Positions 44,977 to 54,855 of a DNA stretch of 64,000 nucleotides are shown here, in pieces. How positions within the stretch are numbered: position 1 is the first letter of the stretch; each line of letters begins with the position of its first letter. Source of the stretch: an uncultured Clostridia bacterium. GTDB taxonomy: Bacteria; Bacillota; Clostridia; UBA1381. The position numbers and the translations under genes were made by a program. The notes under the pieces are model-generated. The model saw only the letters and a list, made by a program, of their open reading frames with translations, made no database searches and was not told the DNA's origin. The stretch is taken from positions 11,780 to 75,779 of the forward strand of contig CAUGRT010000006.1 in NCBI GenBank assembly GCA_959602045.1, read 5' to 3'.

Positions 44977-46514
44977 TAGTTTTTTGCCGATTTTCGGATG
45001 TCGAGGAATTGTTTCGGATTCAACGCGCCGGTCAGAGCCAGTGCGGCGGCATACCCGATTAGGGAGATCGTTCCGATTGCAGCGGTATAGAGTAAGGCAT
45101 TTGAAAGAATACCGCCGAGGGGTTTGCGCAGCAGCTCAATCAGCAGATACATGACAGCCGCTCCGAATCCGGGCTTTATAATTGTTTCCGTTATTTTGAA
45201 TTTTAAACCCAAAATTTTCTTAATTCCGATTAAACAGCAGAGCATTACGATAGAATAGCTGATATTGGCGCTGAAAATCGCCCCGTATATCCCTAATTTC
45301 GGCATGAGTACGACGCTAAGCAGGATTTTCAAAACCGCTCCGGCGGCGGAATAGAAAAAGGCGGTCATGATTTTTCCGGCGGATTGAATGATGGACATTA
45401 GGATATTGGAGATACAGATCATGATAATGCAAGGGGCGGTCATGGACAGCATTGCGGCGGAGGCGGAGTTATGAAACAGCACCTCCAGTAATTCGGTACT
45501 TAGGCAGTAGGCGGCAACGGCGCACGGAACGGCAAGGAGGATTGTCAGCTGCAATGCCAGATAGGACGCTTTTTGGGTTTTTTCGTGCTGCCCGATGGCT
45601 AAGCTGCCGGCGATTACGGGCAGAATACTGACACCGAGGGTAGCAAGAATCCCAATGGGGAGATGAATGACCGTTAAGGCATATCCGGTGTAGGCTCCGT
45701 AGACGCGACGGGCTTCATCCGTATTCAGACCGCTGTGAATCAACCCCGAACGAATCACGGTCGTATCCACAACGGAAAGCATGGAAGATACGACAGAGGC
45801 GAACAGGAGCGGGAGAGCAATATCAAACAATGCTTTTCTGATTTCCTGCCGATCTTTTAGGGAGCAGGGGCAGGAGGGCTTGGGAGAAAAAATATAGATC
45901 AGCAAAAAGACCGCAGTCGCAACCGCTTCTCCGATTGTAACCCCCATCACAGCTCCTCCGGAAGCGGCACTGATTCCAAAACGGATAAAATAAACCGCAA
46001 GCACATATCCGGCAACAAGCTTTACAACCGACTCAATCACCTGGGAAACCGCGGTAGGAAGCATGTTCGAGATCCCTTGATAATAGCTGCGGACGGTCGT
46101 TCCGGCGGCTACAAAAAAAATGGACGGGGCAATCATTTTAATGGCAAAAACCGCTTTTTCCTCTTTCATCGCAAAAGCGAAAAAGTCCGCTCCGAAATAA
46201 AGAGCAGCGCTGCCGAACAGACCGACCGCACAAAGAATCAGATTCGAGATTTTGACGGTGTACCGTACCATTCCTTCCTTTTTCGCGGCGGAATATTCCG
46301 AAACAAGCTTCGATACCGCAAAGGGCAGACCGGATATTACAAAGGCAAGGAACAGAATGTAGATATTAAATGCCGTATTGTATACTGCCATTCCTTCCTC
46401 GCCGATGATATACGTCAGGGGAATCTTAAAGACCGCGCCCAGGATTTTGGAGATTGCATTGGCAATCATTAAAATTAATGCGCCGGTGACAAAACTCTGT
46501 GTTTTCAAATGCAT
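44973..46514 (-). CDS. spoVB: SpoVB/MOP-superfamily polysaccharide flippase
   Basis: 513 residues with about 14 membrane segments, matching the MATE-like/MOP flippases. SpoVB-type proteins move lipid-linked peptidoglycan or polysaccharide precursors across the membrane, in Bacillus for the spore cortex. I start at ATG 46514 after AAGGGG (MHLKTQSFVTGALIL); the longer frame adds an unrelated hydrophilic tail. Position next to mazG and HU mirrors yabM-yabN in Bacillus, which supports SpoVB over other MOP flippases. Confidence 0.88.
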   Translation of the reverse strand: MHLKTQSFVTGALILMIANAISKILGAVFKIPLTYIIGEEGMAVYNTAFNIYILFLAFVISGLPFAVSKLVSEYSAAKKEGMVRYTVKISNLILCAVGLFGSAALYFGADFFAFAMKEEKAVFAIKMIAPSIFFVAAGTTVRSYYQGISNMLPTAVSQVIESVVKLVAGYVLAVYFIRFGISAASGGAVMGVTIGEAVATAVFLLIYIFSPKPSCPCSLKDRQEIRKALFDIALPLLFASVVSSMLSVVDTTVIRSGLIHSGLNTDEARRVYGAYTGYALTVIHLPIGILATLGVSILPVIAGSLAIGQHEKTQKASYLALQLTILLAVPCAVAAYCLSTELLEVLFHNSASAAMLSMTAPCIIMICISNILMSIIQSAGKIMTAFFYSAAGAVLKILLSVVLMPKLGIYGAIFSANISYSIVMLCCLIGIKKILGLKFKITETIIKPGFGAAVMYLLIELLRKPLGGILSNALLYTAAIGTISLIGYAAALALTGALNPKQFLDIRKSAKNY

Positions 46515-46521
46515 CAACCCC

Positions 46522-46550
46522 TTGTATTTTGTTTTGTTTTGTGTTATAAT
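46522..46550 (+). promoter_or_regulatory. Possible promoter of aroA
   Basis: TTGTAT (46522-46527), 17-bp spacer, TATAAT (46545-46550). It would give aroA a 240-nt leader that contains palindrome copy 3. Confidence 0.45.
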
Positions 46551-46640
46551 CATCCTATGAATTTCAGAATTGCAAAATGCTGAATCGGGGATAATTTGCA
46601 TAGATTCTCGCAGAGGGAATGACAAAATACGATATTGGGA

Positions 46641-46730
46641 GAGATTTTTATTAAGATTTCAGAGCATTTCGGCTCAAACATCCGCATGTGCGGAACTCGC
46701 CTGCATAGTCTGAAAAAATGATAAAAATTC
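46641..46730 (-). repeat. Dispersed palindromic repeat, copy 3
   Basis: Reverse orientation. Arms 46641-46663 and 46709-46730 pair at both ends with a mismatched middle. The core is the shortest (GCAGGCGAGTTCCGCACATGCGG read on the minus strand has the inner stem; ends TTTGAGCCG). It lies in the leader of aroA. Confidence 0.8.
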
Positions 46731-46792
46731 GGTTGCAGTATGTGAAGTTTTGAAATTCCCGATTTTAAGCTACAGATTAAAGGAGAGATGTC

Positions 46793-48055
46793 ATGAACAT
46801 CAGGAAGATTAGCCGTGCGAACGGAGAAATTACGGTTCCGGGTGATAAATCAATTTCGCATCGGGGCGTGATGTTGGGCGCATTGGCAAACGGGGTTACG
46901 GAGATAGACGGATTTTTGTCGGGAGCGGATTGTTTATCGACCATTGATTGCTTTCGGAAAATGGGGATCCCGATTACGATAGACGGCAGCCATGTTACGG
47001 TGCACGGACAGGGATTATATGGGTTGGAAAAGCCTGCCGAAACGCTTTATACCGGGAACAGCGGTACGACAACGCGGTTATTATGCGGTATTCTTGCCGG
47101 ACAGGATTTTGATACGGTGATCACAGGGGACGCGTCCATCTGTAAACGACCCATGAAACGAGTAGTTGCGCCGCTTTCAGAAATGGGCGCAAGGATTCGG
47201 GGCGATTATTGTCCACTGTATATTACGGGTTCCAAGCTGCATGGAATGGAATATCGGATGCCGGTAGCATCGGCACAGGTCAAAACCTCGATTTTGCTGG
47301 CAGGACTTTATGCCGAGGGGCAGACGGTGATTCATGAACCGGAACGCTCCCGAAATCATACGGAATTTATGCTGACGGCGATGGGTGCGGATTTGAAGGT
47401 TCAGGGGAATGACATTCTTCTGACACCGGGAAAAGAGCTTGCACCGCAGAACATTTCCGTTCCGGGCGATATTTCATCAGCGGCATTTTTCATGGTGCTT
47501 GCGGCGATTTTGCCCGATTCGCGGATTACCATCCGAAATGTCGGCATTAATCCGACGCGAACCGGAATTTTAGATGTTTTTGAAGCCATGGGCGCGGAGG
47601 TCAAGCTTCAAAATATCCGTACCTCGGCAGGAGAACCGGCGGCGGATATTACGGTTTCCTCGTCCTCTTTGAAAGGGACAGTAATCGGGGGGGATTTAAT
47701 TCCGCGCTTGATTGACGAGCTGCCGGTGATTGCGGTGGCGGCGTTGTTTGCCGAGGGCGAAACGGTTATCAAGGACGCACAGGAACTAAAGGTTAAGGAA
47801 ACGAATCGTATTCGCGCGGTAGTTGATGAATTCAGAAAATGTGGTGCGGAGATTGAGGAAACTGAGGATGGAATGGTAATTCAAGGCGGGAAAATGCTGC
47901 ACGGGGCGGATTTCTGTTCCTATGCGGATCACCGTATGGCAATGAGCCTAACCGTATTGGCGCAGCTGTTGGAGGGTGAATCCACACTGGATGATGAGCA
48001 ATGCGTCAGCATTTCTTATCCGAAATATTTTGAGGATTTTTACAGCTTGGCTTAG
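46793..48055 (+). CDS. aroA: 3-phosphoshikimate 1-carboxyvinyltransferase (EPSP synthase)
   Basis: Sixth shikimate-pathway enzyme. 420 residues with GDKSISHRGVMLGALA (18-33), LYTGNSGTTTRLL, RPMKRVVAPL, and KVKETNRIRAVVDE and DHRMAMSL near the end. The gene stands alone between two palindrome copies in the same orientation, away from aroF-pheA. Confidence 0.96.
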   Translation: MNIRKISRANGEITVPGDKSISHRGVMLGALANGVTEIDGFLSGADCLSTIDCFRKMGIPITIDGSHVTVHGQGLYGLEKPAETLYTGNSGTTTRLLCGILAGQDFDTVITGDASICKRPMKRVVAPLSEMGARIRGDYCPLYITGSKLHGMEYRMPVASAQVKTSILLAGLYAEGQTVIHEPERSRNHTEFMLTAMGADLKVQGNDILLTPGKELAPQNISVPGDISSAAFFMVLAAILPDSRITIRNVGINPTRTGILDVFEAMGAEVKLQNIRTSAGEPAADITVSSSSLKGTVIGGDLIPRLIDELPVIAVAALFAEGETVIKDAQELKVKETNRIRAVVDEFRKCGAEIEETEDGMVIQGGKMLHGADFCSYADHRMAMSLTVLAQLLEGESTLDDEQCVSISYPKYFEDFYSLA

Positions 48056-48073
48056 CAGTTCACCGATAGAGTG

Positions 48074-48181
48074 AGATATAAAATACATCTTATTTTCACT
48101 CTATTCCGGTTCAAACATCCGCTACGCTGCGCGGAGTAGAATTCGCCTGCGTAGGCTGAAAATAAGATGCATTTTATATCT
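48074..48181 (-). repeat. Dispersed palindromic repeat, copy 4
   Basis: Reverse orientation. Arms 48074-48098 and 48157-48181 are complementary over 25 bp with one mismatch and extend further with weaker pairing. The minus-strand core reads AGGCGAATTCTACTCCGCGC then AGCGTAGCGGATGTTTGAAC, nearly identical to copy 2. Confidence 0.9.
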
Positions 48182-48223
48182 ATTCTAAATTTGTTAAATA
48201 AAGAGAGAAAAGGGAGAGCATAG

Positions 48224-49474
48224 ATGAAAACACAGGAATATATTCAATTAATCAAGGACTATTCAAAAGAAAACTACATGCAAATGACAAGACCGGCAGA
48301 GGGAAATCTGAAATATCCGTTTATTGTCCCCGGCAGTAAAAGCTACAGTAATTGTCTGTGGGATTGGGATTGCTGGCTGACAGATGTGGCGGTAAGGCAG
48401 ATTATGGCGGATAATGATAATGAAAATCAGGACTTTGCGGAATGTGAAAAGGGGTCGGTTCTGAACTTTTTATTACATACGCGTGAGGATGGAGCGATGC
48501 CCATCACGATTACACCGGATTCGCTTGCCGTTTGGCAGCCGGGGGAAAAGCGAGGAAATATCCATAAGCCCTGCATTGCGCAGCATATCGCCTTCCAGAA
48601 GAAAAACGGTGCAGATATTGCCTGGGTAAAGCCGTATCTGGATCGGCTGAAAAGCTTTATCGGGTATTACAATACCAATTGTTATCACGAAAAAACGGGT
48701 TTATATTATTGGAATGACGATGAGAGAATCGGTGTGGATAATGATCCCTGCACATTTTATCGTCCCGATAATTCGAGTGCGTCAATTTATTTGAATTGTC
48801 TGATGTATAAAGAGCTTTGCGCGATGGAAACCATCTGTAAAAGTTTGGAGGATTCAGATAGTGCTGCTTATGCGGAGATGGCAGAAAAACTGAAAAATGC
48901 GGTCAATACGCACTTGTGGGATGAACGAAACGGATTCTATTACAGTGCGGATTTGAATTTAAGACCCGTTGACCCGAACGAAACCTTACATCAAGGTATG
49001 CCCAGACACTGGGATTGCGTATTGCAGAAAATTGATGTATGGTCGGGATTTATGGCAATGTGGGCAGGCATTGCGGATGCGGATCGTGCCGAAAGAATGG
49101 TTAAGGAAAACATGGAAAATACGCGGATATTCCGCGGAAAGTACGGCATAAGAAGCCTTTCGGCACTGGAGCCGATGTATTGCATTGTGAAATCCGGCAA
49201 CCCGTCCTGCTGGCTCGGCCCGATCTGGGGAATCACCAATTACATGTGCTTTAAGGGTTTGGCAGACTACGGATTCGATGAGGAGGCGAAGAAACTGGCG
49301 CTCGCAACGATTGAGCTTTTCGGGCGTGATCTTGAAGACTGCGGAGAGCTGCATGAGTATTATCACCCGGATACTGGCGCAGGCGTCAATAATCCGGGGT
49401 TCCAGAATTGGAATCTTCTTGTGAATAACATGATCGCTTATCTTGAAAACAGAAAGCGGATCATTGAATTTTAA
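48224..49474 (+). CDS. Trehalase/GH63-like (alpha/alpha)6-barrel glycosidase
   Basis: 416 residues, no signal peptide, so intracellular. The sequence has the clan GH-G features SNCLWDWDCWLTDVAV (substrate-binding tryptophans and aspartate), CTFYRPDNSSAS, and the C-terminal ELHEYYHPDTGAGVNNPGFQNWN, which carries the probable catalytic base glutamate. Related to GH37/GH63 glucosidases and mannosylglycerate-type hydrolases; the substrate is not determinable here. No transporter or regulator is adjacent. Confidence 0.8.
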   Translation: MKTQEYIQLIKDYSKENYMQMTRPAEGNLKYPFIVPGSKSYSNCLWDWDCWLTDVAVRQIMADNDNENQDFAECEKGSVLNFLLHTREDGAMPITITPDSLAVWQPGEKRGNIHKPCIAQHIAFQKKNGADIAWVKPYLDRLKSFIGYYNTNCYHEKTGLYYWNDDERIGVDNDPCTFYRPDNSSASIYLNCLMYKELCAMETICKSLEDSDSAAYAEMAEKLKNAVNTHLWDERNGFYYSADLNLRPVDPNETLHQGMPRHWDCVLQKIDVWSGFMAMWAGIADADRAERMVKENMENTRIFRGKYGIRSLSALEPMYCIVKSGNPSCWLGPIWGITNYMCFKGLADYGFDEEAKKLALATIELFGRDLEDCGELHEYYHPDTGAGVNNPGFQNWNLLVNNMIAYLENRKRIIEF

Positions 49475-49486
49475 GCGATTCCGTCA

Positions 49487-50239
49487 CTAACGGCGGAATA
49501 CCCAGAGCTTAATCACTGCAAGCCATTCACGGATGTACATCACAGGTGCGGAATACCAGGGGGTGGGCGCATGAAGCGTTGTAACCTCCCGGAGCCCTGT
49601 GATTTTTGCTAACTGCTCGGCGCGGTAGATATGGAAGTCGTTTGTGATGACAGCAGTTGTGTAATGCGAAAACTTTTCGTCCAGAATTTTTTTTGAAAAT
49701 TTGAAATTCTCGCCGGTACTGGTGGAGCGATCTTCTCGCAGGATTTTTTCAAGGGGAATCCCCTTTGATACCAGATATCGCGTCATGGCTTCCGCCTCGG
49801 TAATATTTTCCTGCGGCCCTTGTCCTCCCGTCACCATAATCGTGACGTGCGGATTTTCTGAAAAATATTCCACCGCCTTATCCAAGCGGGCAACAAGTGG
49901 CTGAGTCGGGGTTTCGCCATTCACGCCGGCACCAAGCACCATCAGCACATCCTCGTTATATCGGACGGTATCATGAATCCCATAGCCGAACAGAAAAACG
50001 GTGAATATCACCGCAGCATAAAGACCGGTGATCGTGATGGTGCGAAGAATCCGCAGCTTGCGGTTTTGCCAATTTCGGATTTTTTCAAGATTGATGCCGC
50101 ATACGAACAGAAAAATTCCGAGGAATATTGTAAGAAGTGTCCCGACATTGAAATTGGTACAAAACGCAAGGACGAATCCGTCCAACGCTAAAAAGCTTCC
50201 GAATATAAGAAATCCCCATTTTAATATTTTTTGCTTCAT
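49487..50239 (-). CDS. DUF218 membrane protein (YdcF/ElyC/SanA-like)
   Basis: 250 residues. Three hydrophobic segments at about 5-24, 27-47 and 63-85 precede a DUF218 domain with LVLGAGVNGETPTQPLVARLDKA-type start, MVTGGQGPQENITEAEAM and the EDRSTSTGENFKFSKK motif. Members of this family influence envelope integrity and undecaprenyl-phosphate metabolism; the molecular activity is unproved. Downstream of recQ on the same strand. Confidence 0.87.
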   Translation of the reverse strand: MKQKILKWGFLIFGSFLALDGFVLAFCTNFNVGTLLTIFLGIFLFVCGINLEKIRNWQNRKLRILRTITITGLYAAVIFTVFLFGYGIHDTVRYNEDVLMVLGAGVNGETPTQPLVARLDKAVEYFSENPHVTIMVTGGQGPQENITEAEAMTRYLVSKGIPLEKILREDRSTSTGENFKFSKKILDEKFSHYTTAVITNDFHIYRAEQLAKITGLREVTTLHAPTPWYSAPVMYIREWLAVIKLWVFRR

Positions 50240-50282
50240 GATTTTTCATTCCTTTCATAAAGTTCAGAGCCGCACAGCGGAT

Positions 50283-52115
50283 TTAATCGTTTTGATCTGC
50301 CGTTTCATTTTCGTTGAATTTTCGGATACAGTCCATAAAGTCATTTCCGTATTTTTTCAGCTTTGCATTTCCGATACCGGAAATATCGAGAAATTCCGCG
50401 TCGGTGACAGGCTTTCGTGCCGCCATCTCGTGCAGAACGGCGTCTGAAAAAATAATATAAGCCGGAACACCGGCATCCATCGCAAGGTGTGTGCGTAATT
50501 TTTTCAGCTGCATAAACAAGTCGGATTTTTCTGCCGTTTCCGGACGTTTTTTCTCTTTCTTTTTCTTTTCGGGAACGGTCAGGGTTAGGGAACGTTCGCC
50601 CTTTAAGATATGCGCCGCCTCCGGGGTGGTTTCAATCGTGTAAAACGCTTCGGCGTTTACTTGCAGCGCGCCGTCCATAATCAGCAGATCAATAATCTCC
50701 AGAATCCGTTTTTTCGTAGTGTCGGACATAATGCCGTAGGTGGAGATGGTATCCAGACCCAATCGTTCGATTTTTTCATTTTCATTGCCGCGAAGAATAT
50801 CGGCGAGCAGCATCTTGCCGCAGCTTCTGCCGCGCCGTTTGATCCGCATGATACAGGAAATGATTTTCTGCGCGTCAACGGTAATATCAATTTTTTGACT
50901 GTTCATGCAGTTGCCGCAATTGCCGCAATATATCGGTGCTTTTTCGCCGAAGTATCGCAGAATGTACTCGCGCAGACAGTCGCCGGTGATGCAATAAGTC
51001 ACCATTGCACGAAGACGATCGAGATCGCGTTCGCGGACTGCAGCACGCATTTCCGGCGTCAGTTCGTCATTTTCGGGGGGATTGTCAATAAAGAATCGAA
51101 CGGTGCGGATATCCTTTGCGCTATATAGCAAAATGCATTGAGATTCGCTTCCGTCCCGTCCGGCGCGCCCGGCTTCCTGGTAATAGCTTTCCATGTTTTT
51201 GGGCATATTGTAGTGAATGACCAGCGTTACATTGGATTTGTCAATACCCATCCCGAATGCGTTGGTGGCAACGATAATACGGCGGCGGTCGTAGATGAAA
51301 TCCTCTTGATTTTGTTTTCGTTCGGAGTCCTCCAGACCGGCATGATACCGCGTGGCGCTGTAGCCGAGCGTGACGAGCATCTCTTGCAGCTCCTCCACTT
51401 CCTTTCGGGTAGAGCAGTAAATAATCGTGCAGGCATCCGGATGTTCTTTCAGAATACTCAATAAAGTGTTTTTCTTATCGGTGGGACGGCGGACTTCAAA
51501 ATATAGGTTCTTTCGGTCAAAGCCTGTTACGGTGATAAAGGGATTTTGCAGCTCCAGCATTTTGATAATGTCATCGCGAACCTCGCCGGTGGCGGTAGCG
51601 GTAAACGCACAAAGTACGGGGCGGTAGGGGATTCGATGCACAAACTCTTTGATTTTCAGATAGCTTGCGCGAAAATCCTGCCCCCATTGAGAAACACAGT
51701 GCGCCTCATCAATCGCGAGAATGGAAATTTCGATTTTTTGAGCAATGCTCAAAAAGCTGTCCATGACTAAACGTTCGGGAGAAATATAGATGATTTTATA
51801 GATACCCTTTAAGATGTTTTGAATCACCTTAGCCTGCTGAGCCGGATTGAGTGAGCTGTTCAAGTAGGCAGCGCGGACTCCGGATTGAACGAGCGCGCTG
51901 ACCTGATCTTTCATTAAGGAGATTAAGGGAGATATGACGAGCGTAATACCGCGGCTGACAAGAGCCGGGATTTGATAGCACATGGACTTCCCGGCACCGG
52001 TCGGCATAATGCCGAGAACATCCTGACCCGATAAAATGTGGTCGATAATTTCTTCCTGTCCCGGACGAAAGGAAGAATGTCCGAAAATTTGTTTTAGGGC
52101 TTCGTATTTTTTCAT
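50283..52115 (-). CDS. recQ: ATP-dependent DNA helicase RecQ
   Basis: 610 residues. Helicase core with Walker A MPTGAGKSMCYQIPAL (about 36-51), DEAH box IDEAHCVSQWG and QEAGRAGRDG (motif VI); a zinc-binding subdomain (YCGNCGNC), an RQC winged helix with STYGIM-type sequence, and a C-terminal HRDC domain (about 525-600). All RecQ parts are present. Eleven bases after azlD, so probably in one operon. Confidence 0.95.
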   Translation of the reverse strand: MKKYEALKQIFGHSSFRPGQEEIIDHILSGQDVLGIMPTGAGKSMCYQIPALVSRGITLVISPLISLMKDQVSALVQSGVRAAYLNSSLNPAQQAKVIQNILKGIYKIIYISPERLVMDSFLSIAQKIEISILAIDEAHCVSQWGQDFRASYLKIKEFVHRIPYRPVLCAFTATATGEVRDDIIKMLELQNPFITVTGFDRKNLYFEVRRPTDKKNTLLSILKEHPDACTIIYCSTRKEVEELQEMLVTLGYSATRYHAGLEDSERKQNQEDFIYDRRRIIVATNAFGMGIDKSNVTLVIHYNMPKNMESYYQEAGRAGRDGSESQCILLYSAKDIRTVRFFIDNPPENDELTPEMRAAVRERDLDRLRAMVTYCITGDCLREYILRYFGEKAPIYCGNCGNCMNSQKIDITVDAQKIISCIMRIKRRGRSCGKMLLADILRGNENEKIERLGLDTISTYGIMSDTTKKRILEIIDLLIMDGALQVNAEAFYTIETTPEAAHILKGERSLTLTVPEKKKKEKKRPETAEKSDLFMQLKKLRTHLAMDAGVPAYIIFSDAVLHEMAARKPVTDAEFLDISGIGNAKLKKYGNDFMDCIRKFNENETADQND

Positions 52116-52126
52116 TTGCTACTCCC

Positions 52127-52453
52127 TTAAAAAATTCTGATTAGAAGCATATAACAAAGTGTTCCCACGCCTACGCTCAGCAGCATATTCTTTTTGCAGA
52201 TGTGCAGAATTGCAGTCACAGCGGCGGCAATCAGCTCCGGTGCGCCGAAAGGCGCTTTGGCGAAAGAGATGTCTTTTAAGCAATAAATTACGAGAATTGC
52301 AGAGATTGAGTAGGGCAAAACTCTTCCGATGAACTCCACCCATGTCGGAATTTTCTTTTCCGGCGGAAAAATCCAAAACGGCAGAAGCCGAAGCGGAATC
52401 GTGACCGCAACCATCACGGCGATTTGCGCAATACTTTTTGCAATATTAATCAT
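52127..52453 (-). CDS. azlD: AzlD-like branched-chain amino acid export subunit
   Basis: Small membrane protein of 108 residues with about four hydrophobic segments. It pairs with AzlC to export branched-chain amino acids or their analogues. I start at 52453 (MINIAKSIAQ), seven bases after AAAGGAG; the start lies inside the azlC end, overlapping by eight bases. Confidence 0.88.
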   Translation of the reverse strand: MINIAKSIAQIAVMVAVTIPLRLLPFWIFPPEKKIPTWVEFIGRVLPYSISAILVIYCLKDISFAKAPFGAPELIAAAVTAILHICKKNMLLSVGVGTLCYMLLIRIF

Positions 52454-53150
52454 TTTCGCGCTCCTTTCCGTTTTCATCCATATCCTTACTGAATACAAAA
52501 ATCAAGGCAATCGTCATCAGCATTGCCGGAACGATAAACTTATCCGCACCGAACAAGATCCGGCAAAGCAGCGCACAAGCTAACCCGGTAATCGCCGGGA
52601 GATGATTCTTTTTGGACTGCCAGTGTTCGACAAAAATGATGATAAACAACGCCGTCATAGAGAACTCGACGCCCTTGAAATCAAAAGGCAGAGCCGCTCC
52701 GAGAACGGCACCCAAAACACAGCCGATAATCCAGTAAAGGTGATTCAGCATGGAAATGGCAAGGAAAAACCATTTTCGGTTGATTCCGGCAGGCGGTTCG
52801 GCAGTGCTGGTCAAAGAGTAGGTTTCATCGGTCATTTCATAGCCCAAAATGTTTCTTGCAACACCCATGTCTTTGTATTTTCCGACCATGGAAATTGCAT
52901 AAAAAAGATGCCGCGCATTAATCATCAGCGTCATCAGTGCGGTGGAAATCAGCGTTGCACCGGAGGCGAGCAGGTTGACTGCCGCATATTGCATAACCCC
53001 GGCATACATCGTAACACTCATGCCGAGGGCCCATAAAAAATTATATCCCTTGCTTTGGAGTAAAACGCCAAAGCCGATTCCCAAAAAAATATACCCTGCC
53101 ATTACCGGCAGAGTAAGCGGAAATGCCGCTTTAAATGCCTTTCTTTTCAT
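52446..53150 (-). CDS. azlC: AzlC-like branched-chain amino acid exporter
   Basis: 234 residues, several membrane segments. The family motif GIGFGVLLQSKGYNFLWAL and the segment LMTLMINARHLFYAISM are clear. Overlaps azlD. A full-consensus promoter lies upstream. Confidence 0.92.
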   Translation of the reverse strand: MKRKAFKAAFPLTLPVMAGYIFLGIGFGVLLQSKGYNFLWALGMSVTMYAGVMQYAAVNLLASGATLISTALMTLMINARHLFYAISMVGKYKDMGVARNILGYEMTDETYSLTSTAEPPAGINRKWFFLAISMLNHLYWIIGCVLGAVLGAALPFDFKGVEFSMTALFIIIFVEHWQSKKNHLPAITGLACALLCRILFGADKFIVPAMLMTIALIFVFSKDMDENGKEREND

Positions 53151-53190
53151 GTAAGTGTCTCCTGACTTTTTTCTACATTCTTCTTAATGT

Positions 53191-53219
53191 ATTATATACT
53201 TTTTCAATAGAATAGTCAA
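53191..53219 (-). promoter_or_regulatory. Putative promoter of azlCD-recQ
   Basis: Minus-strand TTGACT (53214-53219), 17-bp spacer, TATAAT (53191-53196). Confidence 0.75.
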
Positions 53220-53294
53220 GGGGTTTTTGCGCTTTTTAACAGAATCCCGAAAAACCGCATAGGTAAGCTGTTTTGATATTGTGTGGATTTCTAT

Positions 53295-53323
53295 TTGACT
53301 TTTTACAACAAGTGTGATAAAAT
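53295..53323 (+). promoter_or_regulatory. Putative promoter of the surface-decoration cassette
   Basis: TTGACT (53295-53300), 17-bp spacer, TAAAAT (53318-53323), 38 bp before the MBOAT gene. Confidence 0.65.
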
Positions 53324-53361
53324 AAGAATGTATGTAAAAATGCAGAAAGTGGGAAATATTA

Positions 53362-54771
53362 ATGATATTTTCATCTTATAAATTTATATTTTTGTTCTTC
53401 CCAATTGTATTTGGGGGCTATTGCATTTTGAGAAGAGCAGAAAAGCTTACGCTGATGAAGGTGTGGTTGACGGCGGCATCCTTGTTTTTTTATGGATTCG
53501 GGGATTGGAGGTTTTTTCCGATTTTGCTGTTTACGGCGATTTATAATTTCGGAATCAGTTACTTCCTTCAAAAGGACGGCGTAAAAAAGCCGGTCAGGGT
53601 TTTGCTGATGATTCTGGGCTTGGCGGAAAATCTGGGATTGCTGTTTTACTTTAAATACAGAAATTTCTTCTTTGAGAATGTGAACATGCTCCTGGGAACG
53701 GATATTCCGATGCTCAAAATCATCCTGCCGCTGGGAATTTCGTTCTATACCTTCCAGCTGATCTCTTATCTGGCAGACAGCTATTCGGGGGATGCAAAGG
53801 GATACTCCTTTTTGGATTATATGGTGTTTGTCACCTTCTTTCCGCAGCTGATTGTAGGACCGGTGGTTTCTCATGACGATATTATGCCAAAGCTGACACG
53901 TGAGAATCTGATGTGGATTGACGGGAATAATATTATGCTGGGGATTTTGATCTTTGCGATCGGCTGCTTTAAGAAAATTGTGCTTGCCGATCCATTGATT
54001 ACCCATGCGCAGAATTTCTATAATCATGCGGAGGTCGGCGGACTTTTCAGTTCCTGGAGTGCGGTGGTTGCATATACGTTTGCGTATTACTTCGACTTTT
54101 CGGGATATATTGATATGGCGCTTGGATTGGGGCGGTTCTTCAATATTGAATTGCCGCAGAACTTTAATTCACCGTATAAGGCACGGAATTTTGCGGATTT
54201 TTGGCGCAGGTGGAATATTACGGTATCGAATTTTTTGGAGGATAATGTTTTTAAAAATATCTTTCATTTTGGAAACGGGAAGATTAAGCTGATCTTTGCC
54301 ACACTTGCCACCTTTGCGGTATCGGGAATCTGGCATGGCGCAGGCTGGCACTATATTTTTTGGGGATTGGCAAACGGCGTGTTTGTTTGCTTTGCCAATA
54401 TGATGACGCTTTACCGAAAGCGGCTGCCGTTTCCGATTGCATGGGCGCTGACGTTTTTCTTTTCGGTGCTGGTAAGAGTCCTTTTCGACGCAGTCAATAC
54501 AACGCAGGCGATTCAGGTTTACAAGACGATGTTTACACCGATCCCGTGGCGGGAACTTTGTACGCAGTGGACAGCCTATCTGGCAAACAACCAGGGGATT
54601 ATTGCGTTGCTGCTGCTGAGTGCTGTGATTATTTTTGGGTTTAAAAATACGGCACAGCTGGCGGAGAATTTCGAAGCAAAGCCGCGCCATGCGGTATTTG
54701 CCGGAGTGCTGATGGCAGTATCGCTGTTTTGCATGGGCAGCGTATCGAATTTCTTGTATTTTCAATTTTAG
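53362..54771 (+). CDS. MBOAT-family membrane O-acyltransferase (DltB/AlgI-like)
   Basis: 469 residues, about ten membrane segments. The AlgI-type signature SGYIDMALGLGRFFNIELPQ and NFADFWRRWNITVSNFL are present, and the catalytic region reads SGIWHGAGWHYIFWG with His325 (probable catalytic residue) and His330. Such enzymes carry an acyl group from a cytoplasmic donor across the membrane to an extracellular polymer. The donor here is probably the carrier protein encoded 3.6 kb downstream. First gene of the cassette. Confidence 0.9.
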   Translation: MIFSSYKFIFLFFPIVFGGYCILRRAEKLTLMKVWLTAASLFFYGFGDWRFFPILLFTAIYNFGISYFLQKDGVKKPVRVLLMILGLAENLGLLFYFKYRNFFFENVNMLLGTDIPMLKIILPLGISFYTFQLISYLADSYSGDAKGYSFLDYMVFVTFFPQLIVGPVVSHDDIMPKLTRENLMWIDGNNIMLGILIFAIGCFKKIVLADPLITHAQNFYNHAEVGGLFSSWSAVVAYTFAYYFDFSGYIDMALGLGRFFNIELPQNFNSPYKARNFADFWRRWNITVSNFLEDNVFKNIFHFGNGKIKLIFATLATFAVSGIWHGAGWHYIFWGLANGVFVCFANMMTLYRKRLPFPIAWALTFFFSVLVRVLFDAVNTTQAIQVYKTMFTPIPWRELCTQWTAYLANNQGIIALLLLSAVIIFGFKNTAQLAENFEAKPRHAVFAGVLMAVSLFCMGSVSNFLYFQF

Positions 54772-54855
54772 GACACACTGTAAGATACAATTCTGTTAAT
54801 CATATTGGGATTGTTGACAATTACCTGATTTTTAATCTTAATTGGAGGGAGCGGC

